17,620 nt of DNA from Gammaproteobacteria bacterium UBA7310 (GTDB taxonomy: Bacteria; Pseudomonadota; Gammaproteobacteria; Pseudomonadales; Ketobacteraceae): NCBI GenBank assembly GCA_002471665.1, contig DKQK01000055.1, forward strand, positions 1-17,620, read 5' to 3'. The translations under genes were made by a program, and so were the position numbers. The notes under the pieces were generated by a model that worked only from the letters and a program-made list of their open reading frames with translations, made no database searches and was not told the DNA's origin. Numbering within the stretch: the stretch's first letter is position 1; each line of letters begins with the position of its first letter. This document shows, one piece after another, positions 15,186 to 17,620 of this stretch.

Positions 15186-17620
15186 GTGAGTACACATCAT
15201 CAAAACCCCTTATCCGTAAAAGTTGTCATCCCCCTGTTGCTGCTGCTCACCATAGTGGCGGGCTGGTACCTGCATGTGGGCACGCGAGAGCGGATTCTGG
15301 ACTATAAAGTGGCGGAGCTGAGCCATCAGCTCAATCTGCGGGAAAACCTGCTGATTCGGGACATCGAAGAGGCCCGCCTGAAAGTCCGTTTCCTGTATTC
15401 GACACCACCGGTACAGGGCATTGTCAGGGCAACGGCCAACAACGGCCTTGATCCATATGACGGCACTCAATTGACGCAGTGGTATGTGCGTTTGGAAACC
15501 ATTTTTGAAGCCTATCTGGAGAACAACCCCAATATCACCCAGGCGCGGTTCATTGGTGTGGCCGATCAGGGGCGTGAGCTGGTTCGGGTGGCACGCAGCT
15601 TGGGCAATATTAAAGTAACAGGCCGGGGCCAGCTGCAGCGCAAGGGCGAGCGTGACTATTTCCAGCGGATCAGCGAACTGGCGTTCGAAGAGACCTATGT
15701 TTCCGGGATTAATCTCAACCGGGAACACGGGCGGGTGGTGATTCCTTATCAGCCCACCTATCGTGCCGGCATACCGGTGTACGATGCTCAACAGCAATTG
15801 TTTGGCATGATGGTGCTGAATTTTGATGCCCGCAGGATACTGGGTGAACTGCAAAGCGACCTGCCTGATACGGTGGATATTCTGCTGCTGAATGCCAATG
15901 ATGGTTTTATTGTTCACCCGGATCCGGATTACGCCTTCCAGCAGGAGCTGGGCGGGGTTGCGGATTGGGGTAACTATTATCGGCAGCTGGAGGATCCCTT
16001 TCCCAAGCTCCAACATTTGCTGGAACAGCGCACCGGGCTTGAGTATTACGCTATGGAATCGTTGGTATCGATCCCGAACTCGGGCGGTAATCAGTTTATG
16101 CGGTTGGTACTGAAAACGCCGGTTGCCCTGGTGGAGGAAGAACTGTTTTACCAGAGCACGCAGACGCTGGTGGTGGCCGGGGGTGCGCTGGTGCTGGTCA
16201 TCGTGTTTCTTGTGATTTACCAATCCAATGTCACCAAGAATCTGCGCCTCAGTGAAGCCCAGGCGCAGTTCGAAGCCATTATTGAAGGCTCATCCGATGC
16301 CATTGTGGGTATGGACACCATGGGTGTGGTGACCAGTTGGAATACCTCTGCCCAGGATATTCTGGGCTACTCCTCCCGTCAGGCCCTCGGCCAGCGGCTG
16401 GATCATCTGATCGCGGTGGAGGGGCAGCAGGAAAAGATCGATCCGGTAATCAAGCAGATCGCCATGGGAAAATACCATGAACCGCTGCGCCTGACGTTGG
16501 CCAAGCGTAATCAATCGCAGTTGCATGTTTCGATGTCGTTCTCCCCGATCATGCTGGATTCCCACAGAGTGGTGGGAGTGGCCACCATCATCCGGGATAT
16601 TACCGAGCAGGTGGAAGCGGAAGAAGAAATCCAGAAGATGAACGCGTCACTGGAATACCAGGTACAGGAGCGCACCCGCGAGCTGGAGGCGGCCCGTAAT
16701 GAAGCGTTGTCCGCCAGTCTTACCAAAAGCAGTTTTATCGCCAACGTCAGTCATGAAATGCGAACCCCCCTGAACGGCATTATCGGCATGCATAACATGC
16801 TGCGTAAAAGCAATACTGCCGAACAACATAATCGTTACCTGGCCATGGCGGAGGCCAGTGCTGAAGCCCTGGCCTCACTGATCAATGATGTGCTGGATCT
16901 GTCGAAGATTGAAGCGGGCAAACTGGAAATAGAGAACGTTAATTACGATCTGATTGAGGTGGTGTCCCATGTGGTGACGTCCCTGTCCATCAAAGCGTTT
17001 GAAAAGAACATCGAACTGATTCTGGATGTTGCGGGGATTGAGCAGGCAACGCTGGTGGGTGATGCCAGCCGCCTGCGTCAGATTCTTATTAATCTGGTGG
17101 GTAATGCCATCAAGTTCACCACCACCGGCTGGGTTAAGCTGGCGCTGCAAACGCAACAGTTGACCGACGGGCAAGTGGAGGTGGGGATTCAGGTGCAGGA
17201 TACCGGCGTCGGTATCTCAGCGGAAAAACAGGCCTGGATATTTGAAGCTTTTGCCCAGGAGGACAGCAGCGTCACACGACGCTTTGGCGGCACCGGGCTG
17301 GGCCTGTCCATCACCCGTCAATTGTGCCATTTGCTGGACGGAGATATTCAGTGTGACAGCGAACAGGGCGAAGGCAGTACTTTTCGTTGCACCCTGCGAC
17401 AGGGCATCAGCCAGGAGCCGGGGCTGGATGTGAGTTTGGATCTAAGCGCAAAACAGTTTCTGGTGGTGGACCCCTGTCTTGAGGTGGCCGCCGGTATTGC
17501 CCGTCAGCTGCGCTGCTGGCAGGCCGGTGAGGTGGATTGTCTGACGGGCCCCGATATACACAAGCTGCCGGCGCTCGTCACGCAAAAAGCGTTCGACCTT
17601 GTGCTGGTGGATGAAACCCT
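15186..17620 (+). CDS. hybrid sensor histidine kinase (Cache-like, PAS, HisKA, HATPase, receiver), 3' end missing
   Basis: A membrane sensor kinase open to the window edge after 811 codons. Domains in order: membrane helix at about residues 11-29; a periplasmic region of some 300 residues with a Cache-like look (LETIFEAYLENNPNITQARF, then DQGRELVRVARS); second helix at 328-347; PAS domain at about 362-480 (FEAIIEGSSDAIVGMD ... TIIRDITEQ) with no HAMP between; coiled coil 480-515; HisKA with phospho-accepting His523 (NVSHEMRTPLNG); HATPase with N640 (N box), D672 (DTGVGIS) and GGTGLGL at 701-707; then a receiver starting near 757. In that receiver Asp809 sits at the phosphorylation position (DLVLVDET), 47 residues after the lone acidic residue D762 of LVVDPC, where two acids are usual. 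The GTG at 15186 is the only good start after an in-frame TGA at 15144, though its SD is weak. A BarA/GacS-like multi-step phosphorelay is likely; the signal is unknown. Confidence 0.88.
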   Translation, partial: MSTHHQNPLSVKVVIPLLLLLTIVAGWYLHVGTRERILDYKVAELSHQLNLRENLLIRDIEEARLKVRFLYSTPPVQGIVRATANNGLDPYDGTQLTQWYVRLETIFEAYLENNPNITQARFIGVADQGRELVRVARSLGNIKVTGRGQLQRKGERDYFQRISELAFEETYVSGINLNREHGRVVIPYQPTYRAGIPVYDAQQQLFGMMVLNFDARRILGELQSDLPDTVDILLLNANDGFIVHPDPDYAFQQELGGVADWGNYYRQLEDPFPKLQHLLEQRTGLEYYAMESLVSIPNSGGNQFMRLVLKTPVALVEEELFYQSTQTLVVAGGALVLVIVFLVIYQSNVTKNLRLSEAQAQFEAIIEGSSDAIVGMDTMGVVTSWNTSAQDILGYSSRQALGQRLDHLIAVEGQQEKIDPVIKQIAMGKYHEPLRLTLAKRNQSQLHVSMSFSPIMLDSHRVVGVATIIRDITEQVEAEEEIQKMNASLEYQVQERTRELEAARNEALSASLTKSSFIANVSHEMRTPLNGIIGMHNMLRKSNTAEQHNRYLAMAEASAEALASLINDVLDLSKIEAGKLEIENVNYDLIEVVSHVVTSLSIKAFEKNIELILDVAGIEQATLVGDASRLRQILINLVGNAIKFTTTGWVKLALQTQQLTDGQVEVGIQVQDTGVGISAEKQAWIFEAFAQEDSSVTRRFGGTGLGLSITRQLCHLLDGDIQCDSEQGEGSTFRCTLRQGISQEPGLDVSLDLSAKQFLVVDPCLEVAAGIARQLRCWQAGEVDCLTGPDIHKLPALVTQKAFDLVLVDET

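Noticed and set aside
1..17620. Mobile element, prophage, CRISPR or toxin-antitoxin system
   Set aside because: There is no transposase, integrase, repeat array, att-like duplication or small paired gene; base composition and gene style look uniform across the window.

Overview
The window looks like chromosomal DNA of a free-living gammaproteobacterium. It is moderately GC-rich and compactly coded, with Gram-negative envelope genes (an LpoB-type lipoprotein, an OmpW-like barrel, a DUF748/AsmA-like giant), an MpaB/DUF2236 protein, an AraC regulator of the Arabinose_bd type and an SDR. This mix recalls marine lipid- and hydrocarbon-using lineages such as Alcanivoracaceae/Ketobacter relatives, but that placement is inference and no marker gene is present. 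There are no rRNA or tRNA genes, CRISPR arrays, IS elements or phage genes, and no gene-free stretch exceeds 300 bases.

Layout: (1) An lpoB-like lipoprotein gene (107-703, -) is divergent from a two-gene unit (947-4987, +). That unit encodes a 1,041-residue lipoprotein with several Ig-like (Big_5-type) domains and an EF-hand-like loop, then an OmpW-like outer-membrane barrel whose ribosome site overlaps the upstream stop. (2) A DUF748 envelope protein (5084-8086, +) overlaps an alpha/beta hydrolase (8083-8883), followed after 63 bp by an MFS transporter (8947-10278). (3) An MpaB/DUF2236 haem-oxygenase-like gene (10318-11229, -) is divergent from a TetR regulator plus a zinc-type CDF exporter (11321-12877, +). 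The shared 91-bp region carries a strong palindrome and three copies of a heptamer. (4) An AraC regulator (12900-13934, -) and a short-chain dehydrogenase (14090-14905, -) follow. (5) A hybrid sensor histidine kinase starts at 15186 (+) and runs off the end inside its receiver domain.

How they may work together: regions 1 and 2 are envelope functions (peptidoglycan synthase activation, surface lipoprotein/barrel, inner-membrane-to-periplasm DUF748 protein). Region 3 looks like a locally regulated module in which the TetR protein probably controls both itself with the CDF and the MpaB gene. Region 4 is a typical regulator/oxidoreductase pair of lipid or small-molecule metabolism. No complete defence or mobile system is visible. 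The least explained part is the lipoprotein/barrel pair, whose large lipoprotein seems to hold two copies of an unnamed beta-rich segment.
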